Both the position numbers and the translations under genes were made by a program. Below the pieces are notes generated by a model that made no database searches, was not told the DNA's origin, and worked only from the letters and a program-made list of their open reading frames with translations. DNA of 64,000 nucleotides from JACVRW01 sp963820315 (lineage in GTDB: Bacteria > Actinomycetota > Thermoleophilia > Solirubrobacterales > Thermoleophilaceae): NCBI GenBank assembly GCA_963820315.1, contig CAWFZK010000025.1, positions 112,014 to 176,013 on the forward strand, given 5' to 3'. Below, piece after piece: positions 34,163 to 42,687 of the stretch. The stretch's first letter is position 1; each line of letters begins with the position of its first letter.

Positions 34163-36136
34163 CTAGGCGGTTGCGGTGGCGGTGGCGGCGGGGCTCGCCG
34201 CCACGATCGCCTCGCCCGTGCGGTGAGCGAGGGCCATGATCGTGATCATCGGATTGGTGCCCGACGAGGTCGGGAAGGCACTGGCGTCGCCGATCCAGAC
34301 GCCGGGCGCGTCGTGCAGCTCGCCCCAGGGGCCGGCGACGCTCGTCTGGGGATCCGTGCCCATGCGGCAGGTGCCCATCTGGTGCGCCGCGAACAGCTTG
34401 AAGCCCCCGGCGCGCAGCGGCACGCGCTCGAGCCGCTCGAGGTAGCGCTCGACGTCGTCGCCGACGCGCCACTGCGGCAGGCCGCCCGCCAGCGCCGCGA
34501 TCTCGCGCGCGCCCGCGGCCACGTGCAGCCGCACCTGCGCGGCGAGCGCCCGGTGGGTGTTGGCGACGTCGAGCGGGTCGTCGAGGGAGTACCAGGGCAG
34601 CGCCTGGCCGTCCGCGTCGATCGTGACGCGCCCGCTGCCGTGGTCGCGCACGAGGCCGATGAAGGTCGCCCCGTAGCGCAGCTGCTGCATCAGGCGCTTG
34701 TGCGTATCCCCGCCGGCGAACGGCGTGGCAGAGGCCGCCGTGCCGGGCGCGTACTGCGTCGACTCGATCAGGAAGCCGTGGCCGTCCTCAACGTTCGCGA
34801 ACTCGTCGACGAGCGCCGCCTGGGGCGCTCCCCACCACGCGCGCTGGTCGTCGACGTAGCTGCCCGTCGTCGCCGTGCACGGATGCAGGCGCAGGTTGTG
34901 GCCGACCGCCGGCCCGCCGATCCCCGAGCGCAGCAGCAGCGCCGGGGATTCGAGCGCGCCGCAGGCAACCACGACACGCGGGGCACGGACGGTCACGCGC
35001 GCGCTGCGGCCGGTTGCGGGGTCGCTGTAGACCGCCTCGACGCCCGCGGCGCGGCCGCCCTCGGTGAGGATCCGCTCGGCGAAGCAGCGCACGATCACCT
35101 CGGCGCCGTTCGCCAGCGCGTCCGCGAGGTAGGTCTTGGCGGTCGACTGCTTGGCGCCCGTCTGGTCGCCGAAGCCGATGTAGCCGGCGGTCTCGGGCGT
35201 GTAGCGCGACTCGTCGACGTTGCGCGTGATCGTCTTGAAGGACCAGCCGAGCGTGTCGGCGCCGCGCTTCATCGTCTCCTGGGTGCCGTTCAGGTGAGAG
35301 CAGCGGTCGTTGACGCTGAGCCGTTCCCAGACGGCGTCGAGGTGGCGGTCGAACTCAGCCGTGTCGAGCCCTTCGAGGCCGTGCTCGCGGGCCCACTGCT
35401 CGCGCACCCAGGGCTTCGTGCGCAGGCAGTTGGTCCAGTTGATCGTCGTGCCGCCCCCGAAGCTCGAGCCCGCGTAGAGCGACACGTTCATGTCGGCCGT
35501 CGGGTTGGGGCCACCGCGCCAGTAGAGGTTCTGGTACGCCCAGAGCTCGTACTGGTTGAAGTCGGACTCGTCGAACAGGCCGCCCATGTCGAGCAGCAGC
35601 ACGCGCTGGCCCGCCTGCGCGAGTGCGGCCGCGATCACACCGCCGCCGGCCCCCGTGCCGACGATCACGGCATCCGCCTCGAGCTGCGCTTCGTCCCCCT
35701 CGGGGACGAGCGGGGTCAGGGCGCGCGGCCCCGGCTGCGGCAGGCCGCTCGGGCCGGGGTATCCGAACGTGTCCCAGAAGGCGTTGCGCCCGGTCTGCGG
35801 GTCGGGCAGCCCGTAGGAGAGGAACAGCCCGAGCGTCATCAGCGCCGCTCCGCCCACGGCCGCGTCCGGCCCAAGCGCCTGGAGGTTGCGCAGGAGCTGT
35901 TCGCGCGAGCGCCGCGAGGCGGTCAGGAAGCCCATCCGGGCGAGCCCGTCGAGCAGCTGCTCGAGGCCCTCGCGCTGCACCGGCGGGAGTCCCGCGATCG
36001 CCTCGGCCAGCGCCTCGGGAGCTCCGACGTCGCTCCCGGAGCGGGCCCAGAAGCCATCCGGGTCGTCGGCGCGCTCGAGCGGTGGGCAGACCGTGTCGCA
36101 GATCGCGCGCATCAGCTCGCGCCGGACGTCGTTCAT
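34163..36136 (-). CDS. GMC-family FAD oxidoreductase, fatty-alcohol-oxidase-like
   Basis: A 657-residue flavoprotein. About 150 residues of N-terminal helices precede the FAD motif ADAVIVGTGAGGGVIA at 155-170; the GMC signatures GSSFGGGTTINWTNCLRTKPW and ACGALESPALLLRSG, and the C-terminal HQMGTCRMG and GDASAFPTSSGTNPM, are clear. The helical extension resembles long-chain alcohol oxidases rather than choline or glucose enzymes. It is cotranscribed with the aldehyde dehydrogenase and diverges from a TetR gene. Confidence 0.9.
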   Translation of the reverse strand: MNDVRRELMRAICDTVCPPLERADDPDGFWARSGSDVGAPEALAEAIAGLPPVQREGLEQLLDGLARMGFLTASRRSREQLLRNLQALGPDAAVGGAALMTLGLFLSYGLPDPQTGRNAFWDTFGYPGPSGLPQPGPRALTPLVPEGDEAQLEADAVIVGTGAGGGVIAAALAQAGQRVLLLDMGGLFDESDFNQYELWAYQNLYWRGGPNPTADMNVSLYAGSSFGGGTTINWTNCLRTKPWVREQWAREHGLEGLDTAEFDRHLDAVWERLSVNDRCSHLNGTQETMKRGADTLGWSFKTITRNVDESRYTPETAGYIGFGDQTGAKQSTAKTYLADALANGAEVIVRCFAERILTEGGRAAGVEAVYSDPATGRSARVTVRAPRVVVACGALESPALLLRSGIGGPAVGHNLRLHPCTATTGSYVDDQRAWWGAPQAALVDEFANVEDGHGFLIESTQYAPGTAASATPFAGGDTHKRLMQQLRYGATFIGLVRDHGSGRVTIDADGQALPWYSLDDPLDVANTHRALAAQVRLHVAAGAREIAALAGGLPQWRVGDDVERYLERLERVPLRAGGFKLFAAHQMGTCRMGTDPQTSVAGPWGELHDAPGVWIGDASAFPTSSGTNPMITIMALAHRTGEAIVAASPAATATATA

Positions 36137-36197
36137 CTTGGTGCCTCCTCCGGGACCACCACGCCTCGGTCGAGCCTAGTCTCGCCCCGGAGGCCGG

Positions 36198-36237
36198 TCA
36201 ACACCCCGTTGATTTTTCTCGGCACCACGTTTAGGTT
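36198..36237 (+). promoter_or_regulatory. TetR promoter with overlapping operator candidate
   Basis: TTGATT (36209-36214), 17 bases, TAGGTT (36232-36237) form a plus-strand promoter for the TetR gene. The dyad TCAAC-5-GTTGA at 36198-36212 overlaps the -35 box and lies between the divergent genes, so it is a candidate self-operator. Confidence 0.5.
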
Positions 36238-36283
36238 GGCCCCAGATGGACGGCGCGCTCGGCACGACGTCGCTGGGGGGTGT

Positions 36284-36937
36284 GTGACTGTCGAGCGCGC
36301 CGCTCTGTCCTCCCCACGCCGGCGCGGGCCGGGCAAGGGCGACCTAAAGGAGCAGGCCATCCTGGAGACGTGCGAGCGGCTCCTGTCTGACCGGCCGCTC
36401 AGCGACATCACGGTCGACCAGCTGGCCGCCGGGGCCGGCATCTCGCGTCCCTCGTTCTACTTCTACTTCGAATCCAAGGACGCGCTGCTGCGTGCGCTCG
36501 TCGAGGACATCGCGGACGAGATGTACCGAGAGTCGGAGCGCTGGCTCGAGCGCAGCGACGACCCGCCCGCCGAGATCGCGCTGCGCTCGTTCGAGGCGAG
36601 TGCGCGGCTCTGGCGGGAGCACGGCCCGGTGCTGCGCGCGGCCACCGAGGCCTGGGGTGCCGTGCCCGGGATGCGGGCCTTCTGGGAGGACACGATCGGG
36701 CGCTTCGTGGAGCAGTCGGCGCGCACCATCCGCGACGAGCGCAGAGCCGGTGACGCCCCCGGCGGCCCGGACCCGGAGGCGCTCGCGAAGGCGCTCATCT
36801 GGATGAACGAGCGCTGCTTCTACACGAACTCGCTTGGGCTCGGCCCCGCCCTCTCGGACGAGGAGCTCGTCCCCACGCTGACGGCGATCTGGCTGCGCGC
36901 GATCTACGGCGACGTCACGCTTCCAGGAGAAGCGTGA
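36284..36937 (+). CDS. TetR-family transcriptional regulator
   Basis: A 217-residue repressor with the N-terminal HTH (AILETCERLLSDRPLSDITVDQLAAGAGISRPSFYFYFESKDALL) and an all-helical C-terminal ligand domain (TetR_C EthR-like: AWGAVPGMRAFWEDTIGRF). EthR-type regulators respond to hydrophobic ligands. GTG 36284 with GGGGGG upstream is the best start. It is divergent from the GMC/ALDH pair, which it probably controls. Its 3' end overlaps the convergent dtd gene by 23 bases. Confidence 0.9.
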   Translation: MTVERAALSSPRRRGPGKGDLKEQAILETCERLLSDRPLSDITVDQLAAGAGISRPSFYFYFESKDALLRALVEDIADEMYRESERWLERSDDPPAEIALRSFEASARLWREHGPVLRAATEAWGAVPGMRAFWEDTIGRFVEQSARTIRDERRAGDAPGGPDPEALAKALIWMNERCFYTNSLGLGPALSDEELVPTLTAIWLRAIYGDVTLPGEA

Positions 36938-37337
36938 CCGGCCCGTCATTCGTCAATGAAACCTGCATGCTCGCGCCGAACACGCCACCCGCGGCGCCCA
37001 GCGTCTCGCGCACTCGCTCGTAGAGCGGCTCCGCCTCCCCGGGCGGCGCTGCATCGACGAAGCTCGGCCGGTTGCCTTTGCGGGCATCGCCGTAGAGCGT
37101 GAACTGACTGACGCAGAGGATCTCGCCGCCGGCCTGCCCGACGTCGAGGTTCATCTTGCCGTCGGCGTCCTCGAAGATCCTCAGCGCGAGCAGCTTGCGC
37201 GCGATGCGGTCCGCCTGCTCGGGCCCGTCCCCGCGGCGCACGCCCAGCAGCACGAGCAGCCCCGGCCCGATGCGCGCGTGCTCGTGGCCGTCGACGCTGA
37301 CGGCCGCCCCGCTGACGCGCTGCACGAGCGCGCGCAC
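36915..37337 (-). CDS. dtd: D-aminoacyl-tRNA deacylase
   Basis: A 140-residue proofreading enzyme that removes D-amino acids (and glycine from tRNA-Ala). It starts MRALVQRVSGAAVSVDG, carries the SQFTLYGD motif and ends with the cross-subunit motif NDGPVTLLLEA. Start is GTG 37337, three bases after the marR stop. Confidence 0.95.
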   Translation of the reverse strand: MRALVQRVSGAAVSVDGHEHARIGPGLLVLLGVRRGDGPEQADRIARKLLALRIFEDADGKMNLDVGQAGGEILCVSQFTLYGDARKGNRPSFVDAAPPGEAEPLYERVRETLGAAGGVFGASMQVSLTNDGPVTLLLEA

Positions 37338-37339
37338 CC

Positions 37340-37717
37340 TCAGCTGAGCTGCTCTTCGAGGACGCGGCGCTGGGTCGGGAGTGCCTCGTCGTGGCGCGCG
37401 CGACCCGCGTCGGTCAGGCAGGCGAAGATGCCGCGCCGGTCGTTCGAGCAGATCACGCGCGACACGAGCCCCTCGGACTCGAGCCGGCCGATCAGCCGCG
37501 ACAGGGCGCTCTGGCTCAGGTGCACCGAATCGGCGAGCTCCTGCATCCGGCGCTGGTCCTTGTCCGCCTCGGCAAGCCGATCGAGTACCTCGAACTCGCT
37601 GACGCCGAGGCTGTGCTCGGTCTGGAGCGCGCGCTCGAGCGCGCCGCTCACGCGCGCGTGACTGTCGAGCAGCTCGTGCCAGCGCTCGGTGTACGTGCCC
37701 TCGTCGGTGACGGACAT
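37340..37717 (-). CDS. MarR-family transcriptional regulator
   Basis: A 125-residue winged-helix regulator: GVSEFEVLDRLAEA, recognition helix VHLSQSALSRLIGRLESEGLV and wing CSNDRRGIFACLTDAGRARH. The ATG at 37717 gives a slightly short but complete fold. It is divergent from an MFS drug-type exporter, the usual target of MarR regulators, and the intergenic region contains two dyads. Confidence 0.9.
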   Translation of the reverse strand: MSVTDEGTYTERWHELLDSHARVSGALERALQTEHSLGVSEFEVLDRLAEADKDQRRMQELADSVHLSQSALSRLIGRLESEGLVSRVICSNDRRGIFACLTDAGRARHDEALPTQRRVLEEQLS

Positions 37718-37741
37718 GGCCCCATGAGGGTACCGCACACT

Positions 37742-37799
37742 GTGAAATATTGCACTTAACAAAAGATGTACAAACATTAGATGCACATGCATGTAGTCT
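37742..37799. promoter_or_regulatory. marR/MFS divergent regulatory region
   Basis: An AT-rich island. Dyads: GTGAAATATTGCAC (37742-37755, 12 of 14 symmetric) and ATGCA-CA-TGCAT (37781-37792, perfect). TAGTCT (37794-37799) ends six bases before the MFS ATG and fits a leaderless -10 box, so a protein on the second dyad would block it. Confidence 0.6.
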
Positions 37800-37805
37800 T
37801 CGGCG

Positions 37806-39314
37806 ATGGCTTCTCCCCCTTCCAACGAAAGAGGCTCCGCCGCCATAGCTGTCCCCCCTTCCGGCCAGGAGTGGGACGCGCGCCTGTGGGGCGCGCTCGT
37901 GGTGCTCTGCGGGGTGTTGTTCCTCGATGGCCTGGACGTCTCGATGGTCGGCGTCGCCCTCCCCTCGATCGGCGCCGATCTCGACATGTCGACCGCGACG
38001 CTGCAGTGGGTCGTGTCGGGCTACGTGCTCGGCTACGGCGGCCTGCTGCTGCTCGGCGGGCGCTTCGCGGACCTGCTCGGGCGGCGGCGCGTGCTGCTCG
38101 CCGCGCTGGCGGTCTTCACCGCCGCGTCGGTCGTCGGCGGGCTCGTGGACAACGGCACGCTGCTCGTCATCACGCGTTTCCTCAAGGGCGCGGCGGCAGC
38201 CTTCACGGCGCCGGCGAGCCTCTCGATCATCACGACGACCTTCGCGGAGGGCCCGGCCCGCAACCGCGCGCTCGCGATCTACACCGCCTGCGGCGCCAGC
38301 GGCTTCTCACTCGGGCTCGTGTTCGGCGGCCTGCTGACGGAGCTGGGCTGGCGCTGGACGTTCCTGCTGCCGGTGCCGATTGCGCTGGCGCTGCTCGTCG
38401 CGGCTCCGCGCGTGCTGGCCAAGGACGCCCCCGCAGAGGGGCCGCGGCGCGGCTTCGACTTCGCCGGCGCCGCCACGATCACCGCGGCGATGCTGCTGCT
38501 CGTGCGGACGGTCGTCGAGGCGCCGGAGGCGGGCTGGGGCGCTGTCGAGACGCTGGGCGGCTTCGCCGTCGCCGCGTTGCTGCTCGCCGCCTTCGTCGCG
38601 ATCGAGCAGCGCTCGGCGCACCCGCTCGTGCGGCTCGGCATCCTGCGCTCCGGCTCGCTCGTGCGCGCCAACCTCGGCATGGCCGCCGTGTTCGGCGCCT
38701 ACGTGGCCTTCCAGTTCATAGGCACGCTGTACCTGCAGCAGATGCTCGGCTGGTCACCGGTCGAGACGGCGCTCGCCTTCCTGCCGGGCGGCCTGCTGGT
38801 CGCGTTCGGCGCTCCCCGCATCGGACCGCTCGTCGACCGCTTCGGCACCGCCAGGATCATCCTGGTGGGCGCGATCTCGTTCGTGCTCGGCTACGCGCTG
38901 TTCCTGCGGATCGGCGAGTCGCTCACCTACGCGACCGTGTTCCTGCCGAGCATGCTCCTGATCGGGACGGGCTTCGCGCTCAGCTTCCCGACGCTCAACA
39001 TCCAGGCGACCGCGGGCGTCGCCGACCACGAGCAGGGCCTCGCGTCCGGCCTCGTCAACACCTCGTTCCAGGTGGGCGGCGCCGTCGGGCTCGCGATCGT
39101 CACGGCGGTCGCGAGCGCGGGCACGGGAAGCGGCACCGATGCCGCCTCGATGCTCGACGGCTTCCGCCCGGGAATCGCGGTGGTCACGGCGATCGCCGCG
39201 CTCGGCCTCACGGTCGCGGCGGTGGGCGTGCTGCGCGAGTCGCGTGAGCGCGGCCTCGCCACGGCCGAGCCCATGCCCGCGGCGCAGCCCGTGCCGGAGC
39301 GCGAGGCCGCGTAG
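37806..39314 (+). CDS. MFS transporter, DHA2 (14-span) drug exporter type
   Basis: A 502-residue membrane protein with about 14 spans, the motif-A loop GGRFADLLGRRRVLL after span 2, the motif-D1-like LDGLDVSMVGVALPSIGADL in span 1 and the antiporter-type GASGFSLGLVFGGLL in span 5. This class exports drugs with protons. The ATG is at leaderless distance from TAGTCT. Divergent MarR gene suggests ligand-induced expression. Confidence 0.92.
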   Translation: MASPPSNERGSAAIAVPPSGQEWDARLWGALVVLCGVLFLDGLDVSMVGVALPSIGADLDMSTATLQWVVSGYVLGYGGLLLLGGRFADLLGRRRVLLAALAVFTAASVVGGLVDNGTLLVITRFLKGAAAAFTAPASLSIITTTFAEGPARNRALAIYTACGASGFSLGLVFGGLLTELGWRWTFLLPVPIALALLVAAPRVLAKDAPAEGPRRGFDFAGAATITAAMLLLVRTVVEAPEAGWGAVETLGGFAVAALLLAAFVAIEQRSAHPLVRLGILRSGSLVRANLGMAAVFGAYVAFQFIGTLYLQQMLGWSPVETALAFLPGGLLVAFGAPRIGPLVDRFGTARIILVGAISFVLGYALFLRIGESLTYATVFLPSMLLIGTGFALSFPTLNIQATAGVADHEQGLASGLVNTSFQVGGAVGLAIVTAVASAGTGSGTDAASMLDGFRPGIAVVTAIAALGLTVAAVGVLRESRERGLATAEPMPAAQPVPEREAA

Positions 39315-39353
39315 GACCTCAGACGGACGGCGGCCACTGGCATCATCACGCCG

Positions 39354-39767
39354 GTGGCCGCCGTCGACGCCGTCGAGACCTACCTGGACGGGCTGCCCGC
39401 GCTGAAGGCGCGGCGGCTCGCCCACGGCGAGTGGGGCCTCACGATCCCCGGCGACGAGCTCGGCGGCGAGCCGCTGGACGTGGGGCTGCGGATCGCCGAC
39501 GGCCTGCTGCGCGTGCAGGCCGTGCCGCTACACGGCGCGGACTCGCTCGACCCCTGGATGCTGCTCTGGTGGAACCGCCAGACGCGCATGGTGCGCTTCG
39601 GCTGCAGCCGCGCGCGCGACATCTGGGTCCACGCCGACGTGCCGGCGCCCGCGGTTGACGAGCGGGCGCTCGACCGGCTGCTCGGCCTGGTCGCCGAGGC
39701 GGCCGTGGCGGTGCGCTCGCACGCCGCCGCTCAGGCCGGCGCTACGCCGCCTGCAGACGCTCTCTGA
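39354..39767 (+). CDS. YbjN-like small protein
   Basis: A 137-residue protein with LTIPGDELGGEPLDVGLRIADGLLRVQA and WWNRQTRMVRFGCSRARDIWVHADVP, which looks like the YbjN/type III chaperone-like fold; function unknown. GTG 39354 has no Shine-Dalgarno but CATCAT (39341-39346) lies at leaderless -10 distance. The 3' end overlaps the convergent TPR gene by 26 bases. Confidence 0.6.
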   Translation: MAAVDAVETYLDGLPALKARRLAHGEWGLTIPGDELGGEPLDVGLRIADGLLRVQAVPLHGADSLDPWMLLWWNRQTRMVRFGCSRARDIWVHADVPAPAVDERALDRLLGLVAEAAVAVRSHAAAQAGATPPADAL

Positions 39768-40101
39768 AGGCCTGGTAGTCCTTGCGGTCCGGGCGCATGT
39801 GCGCCGCGAGCGCCGCGTGACGGCTCGCCTCGGCACGCCGCCCCGTCTTCTCGAGCGAGCGTCCCAGGCAGAAGTGGGCGTAGTCGTTGACCGGATAGCG
39901 CTCGACGAGGGCCTTGAACTCCTCGGCCGCCTGCTCGAAGCGCGAGGAGCGGAAGTAGGCGCGCCCGAGGGCCTCTCGGATCGACCCCTTGTCGGGCTCG
40001 AGCTCGCGCGCCCGCTCGAGCGGCACGGCGGCCGCCATGAAGTCACCGCGCTCGAGCAGCTCGCTGCCCTTCCTGAAGAGGTCGTATGCGCTCTCGCTCA
40101 T
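39742..40101 (-). CDS. Tetratricopeptide-repeat protein
   Basis: A 119-residue protein made of about three TPR units (AYDLFRKGSELLERGDFMAAA; IREALGRAYFRSSRFEQAAEEF; AHFCLGRSLEKTGRRAEASRH). No signal peptide. The partner is unknown. The ATG overlaps the coaBC stop (ATGA), so it belongs to the mihF-gmk-rpoZ-coaBC operon. Confidence 0.88.
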   Translation of the reverse strand: MSESAYDLFRKGSELLERGDFMAAAVPLERARELEPDKGSIREALGRAYFRSSRFEQAAEEFKALVERYPVNDYAHFCLGRSLEKTGRRAEASRHAALAAHMRPDRKDYQAFRERLQAA

Positions 40102-41363
40102 GGCCTGCCCTCTACGGTACTCCGCCCACCGGCGCCCGTCCTCAGCTCCTGGACGACGTCGAGGATGGCGCCGGCGATCTCCGCCTTCGGGGCCCGCGCC
40201 ACCGCCCGCTCGCCGCCCGCCAGCACGATCGTGACCTCGTTCTGGTCCGTGTCGAAGCCGATGTCGGAGCGCGAGATGTCGTTCACCACGACCGCGTCGA
40301 GGCCCTTGCGCGCGAGCTTGGCGCGGCCGCGCTCTGTGGCGCCCTCCCCGTGCTCTGCGGCGAAGCCGACGAGCGTCTGGTCCGCCCGCCGCTCGCCGGC
40401 GAGCGCGGCAAGGATGTCGCTGGTCGGCTCGAGCTCGAGCACGAGACCGTCGCGGTCCTGCTTCGCGATCTTGCCGGCGTCGGCGCTCGCCGGGCGGAAG
40501 TCCGCCGGGGCGGCCGCCATCACGAGCACGTCCGCGGCCCCGAACTCGGCTCGCAGAGCGGCCTCGAGCTCGGCCGCCGTCTCCACGGCGACCGTGCGCA
40601 CGCCCGCCGGCAGCGGCAGTGACACGTTCGCGCAGACGAGCGTGACCTCGGCGCCGCGCCGGGCCGCCTCGTGCGCGACGGCGATCCCCATCCGGCCGGA
40701 GGAGCGGTTGCCGACGTAGCGCACGGAGTCGATCGGCTCACGCGTGCCGCCGGCCGACACGAGCACGCGCAGGCCGTCGAGCGGCCCGCCCACCGCAAGC
40801 GTGGACTCGAGCGCCTCGAGGATCTCGGCGGGCTCGGCGAGCCTCCCCACCCCCCATTCGCCGCGCGACGCGAGGCTGCCAGTCCCGGGCGCCACGATGC
40901 GCGCCCCGCGCTCCGCGAGCAGCTCGAGGTTGCGCTGGGTGGCCGGATGCTCGTACATGCGGTTGTTCATCGCCGGCGCCAGCACGAGCGGGGCGCCGCC
41001 GCCGAGCGCGGAGCTCGTGAGCAGGTTGTCCGCCAGCCCGTGGGCCAGCTTCGCGATCGTGTTGGCCGAGGCGGGCGCGACGCACAGGACGTCGGCGCGG
41101 GTGGCGAGCTCGAGGTGCGAGATCGGGGCGTGCTCGGGCAGCGGGTCGCCCGGGTAGCTGCCGCGCGCGGGGTCGGGCTCGAACTCGTCGACCAGCACCG
41201 GCGCACCGGTCACGGCCGCGAAGGTCGCGCGTCCCACGAACTCGAGGCTCGTACGCGTCTGCACCACGCGCACGGCGTGCCCGGCCTTGGTGGCCAGACG
41301 TACCAACTCAACCGCCTTGTAGGCGGCGATCCCGCCGGTCACACCGAGCAGGATGCGCGCCAT
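40098..41363 (-). CDS. coaBC: Bifunctional phosphopantothenoylcysteine decarboxylase/phosphopantothenate-cysteine ligase
   Basis: Coenzyme A biosynthesis. The N-terminal flavoprotein (LLGVTGGIAAYKAVELVR; VAPASANTIAKLAHGLADNLL; APAMNNRMYEHPATQ) decarboxylates, and the C-terminal CoaB part (LVSAGGTREPIDSVRYVGNRSSGRMGIAVA; AAPADFRP; DAVVVNDISR) ligates cysteine. 421 residues is standard. It follows rpoZ by nine bases. Confidence 0.96.
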   Translation of the reverse strand: MARILLGVTGGIAAYKAVELVRLATKAGHAVRVVQTRTSLEFVGRATFAAVTGAPVLVDEFEPDPARGSYPGDPLPEHAPISHLELATRADVLCVAPASANTIAKLAHGLADNLLTSSALGGGAPLVLAPAMNNRMYEHPATQRNLELLAERGARIVAPGTGSLASRGEWGVGRLAEPAEILEALESTLAVGGPLDGLRVLVSAGGTREPIDSVRYVGNRSSGRMGIAVAHEAARRGAEVTLVCANVSLPLPAGVRTVAVETAAELEAALRAEFGAADVLVMAAAPADFRPASADAGKIAKQDRDGLVLELEPTSDILAALAGERRADQTLVGFAAEHGEGATERGRAKLARKGLDAVVVNDISRSDIGFDTDQNEVTIVLAGGERAVARAPKAEIAGAILDVVQELRTGAGGRSTVEGRP

Positions 41364-41372
41364 GCCAGGTCC

Positions 41373-41600
41373 CTAGCGGTACCTGTACTTGATCTTGCCG
41401 GCGGCGATCTCCTCGAGGGAGATCTTGAGGTAGTTCTTCGAGCCCGTCTCCACCATCGGCGGCGGGTACTCGTCGAAGGTTCCCTCGCCGAGGTTGTGGT
41501 AGTACGAGTTGATCTGGCGTGCGCGCTTCGCGGACACCAGGACGCAGGCGTAGTGGGAATCGACCTGCTCGAGCAGCTTGTCCAGACGGGGCTTGATCAC
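41373..41600 (-). CDS. rpoZ: RNA polymerase omega subunit
   Basis: A 75-residue omega: IKPRLDKLLEQVDSHYACVLVSAKRARQINSYY with the conserved Ala-x-Arg-Ala-Arg-Gln-Ile block, and a short C-terminal KISLEEIAAGKIKY. GTG 41600 overlaps the gmk stop (GTGA). Confidence 0.95.
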   Translation of the reverse strand: MIKPRLDKLLEQVDSHYACVLVSAKRARQINSYYHNLGEGTFDEYPPPMVETGSKNYLKISLEEIAAGKIKYRYR

Positions 41601-42157
41601 AGCTGAGACATGGTAGCGACCAGCCGCGTGAGCTCCTGCAGGGCGCGCTCCAGATCGTCGTTGACGATGCGGTGATCGAACTCCGAAGCGGCCTCGAGCT
41701 CCGCGCGGGCGGCGGCGAGCCGGCGCTCGATCTCCGCGGGCGTATCGGCCGCGCGGCGGCGCAGCCGTTCCTCGAGCGCCTCGAACGACGGCGGCTCGAT
41801 GAAGATGCGCATGGCCTCCGGCAGCGTCTCGCGCACCTGCCTTGCGCCCTGCAGATCGATCTCGAGCACGATCCCGCGCGCGGGCCGCGCCAGCTCGCTG
41901 CGCAGCGTTCCGTAGCGGTTTCCGGCATACACGGCGTGTTCGACGAACTCGCCCGCAGCGACCCTGCGATCGAAGTCCTTGTCACTCAGAAAGTGGTAGT
42001 CGACCCCGTTGCGCTCACCTTCGCGCGGACGCCGCGTGGTCGCCGAGACGGCCAGCTCGAGACCCGGAATCCGCTCCAGAAGCGACTTTATGAGGGTGCC
42101 CTTCCCGACCCCCGAGGGGCCGGTCACCACCAGGATCGGGGTGCTCTGCTCGGCTAT
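41597..42157 (-). CDS. gmk: Guanylate kinase with ATA at its start position
   Basis: Phosphorylates GMP to GDP. P-loop GPSGVGKGT, SATTRRPREGERNGVDYHF and IEPPSFEALEERL are clear. The natural N-terminus AEQSTPILVVTGPSG begins right after an ATA codon (42157-42155) that overlaps the mihF stop as ATAG; no ATG, GTG or TTG exists upstream of the GTG at 42130. Starting at that GTG would leave only Met-Val before TGPSG, cutting the first beta strand. With ATA the protein is 186 residues. A sequence error or a genuine non-canonical coupled start are both open. Confidence 0.9.
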   Translation of the reverse strand: MAEQSTPILVVTGPSGVGKGTLIKSLLERIPGLELAVSATTRRPREGERNGVDYHFLSDKDFDRRVAAGEFVEHAVYAGNRYGTLRSELARPARGIVLEIDLQGARQVRETLPEAMRIFIEPPSFEALEERLRRRAADTPAEIERRLAAARAELEAASEFDHRIVNDDLERALQELTRLVATMSQL

Positions 42158-42504
42158 CGCCGCAGGTACGAGACGAGCTCGTTGCGCTGCCGCTCGGAGA
42201 GGCCGCCGATCGTCTTGCTGGGCGAGATGCGGCAGTGCGTGAGAATGCGATTGACCTTCACGCGGCCGTACTTCGGAACCGCCAGCAGCAGGTCGAAAAC
42301 CTTGGCCGTAGCGAGGTATTCGGGCGGGTCCAGGAGCAGCCCGTGGATCTGCGCGCGACCGGCCTTCAGATCGCGCTTCAGCCGCGCCCGCCGCGTGCGG
42401 ATCTCGTTCGCACGCTTGAGCGCGTCCATCCGCTGGGTGAGCGAGCGCTCGGGTGCCAGACCCGCAGACTGAGTCTTCGCGGGCGATTGGGGAGCGGCCG
42501 GCAT
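42154..42504 (-). CDS. mihF: Actinobacterial integration host factor (mIHF)
   Basis: A 116-residue nucleoid protein of the actinobacterial mIHF family: RANEIRTRRARLKRDLKAGRAQ, then LLLDPPEYLATAKVFDLLLAVPKYGRVKVNRIL and ISPSKTIGGLSERQRNELV. The helix-two-turn-helix-like C-terminal half binds DNA. It heads the mihF-gmk-rpoZ-coaBC operon, exactly as in other actinobacteria. Confidence 0.95.
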   Translation of the reverse strand: MPAAPQSPAKTQSAGLAPERSLTQRMDALKRANEIRTRRARLKRDLKAGRAQIHGLLLDPPEYLATAKVFDLLLAVPKYGRVKVNRILTHCRISPSKTIGGLSERQRNELVSYLRR

Positions 42505-42512
42505 GGGCGGCG

Positions 42513-42518
42513 ATAGTA
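42513..42518 (-). promoter_or_regulatory. mihF -10 box, near-leaderless
   Basis: TACTAT (complement) preceded by TG ends eight bases before the mihF ATG; no ribosome site is present. No convincing -35 box was found. Confidence 0.5.
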
Positions 42519-42687
42519 CACGCTCAATCGGGACTCGCGGGCCCGAAGACGCAAAAAAACGGCTAATTCGGCTGGACCTCGACCTGAGCTTTAGGCAGCT
42601 TGGGGGTGGTTCAGCGTTTTCCCAATGTTTGCAGGGGTTTTCACCTGGGGCGCATCGACCGCCATTCGGGCAAGTGTGAACATCCCG

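Noticed and set aside
42540..42580. Terminator near the A7 tract upstream of mihF
   Set aside because: The flanking CGGCT-AATT-CGGCT is a direct, not inverted, repeat, so no stem forms before the T-tract.
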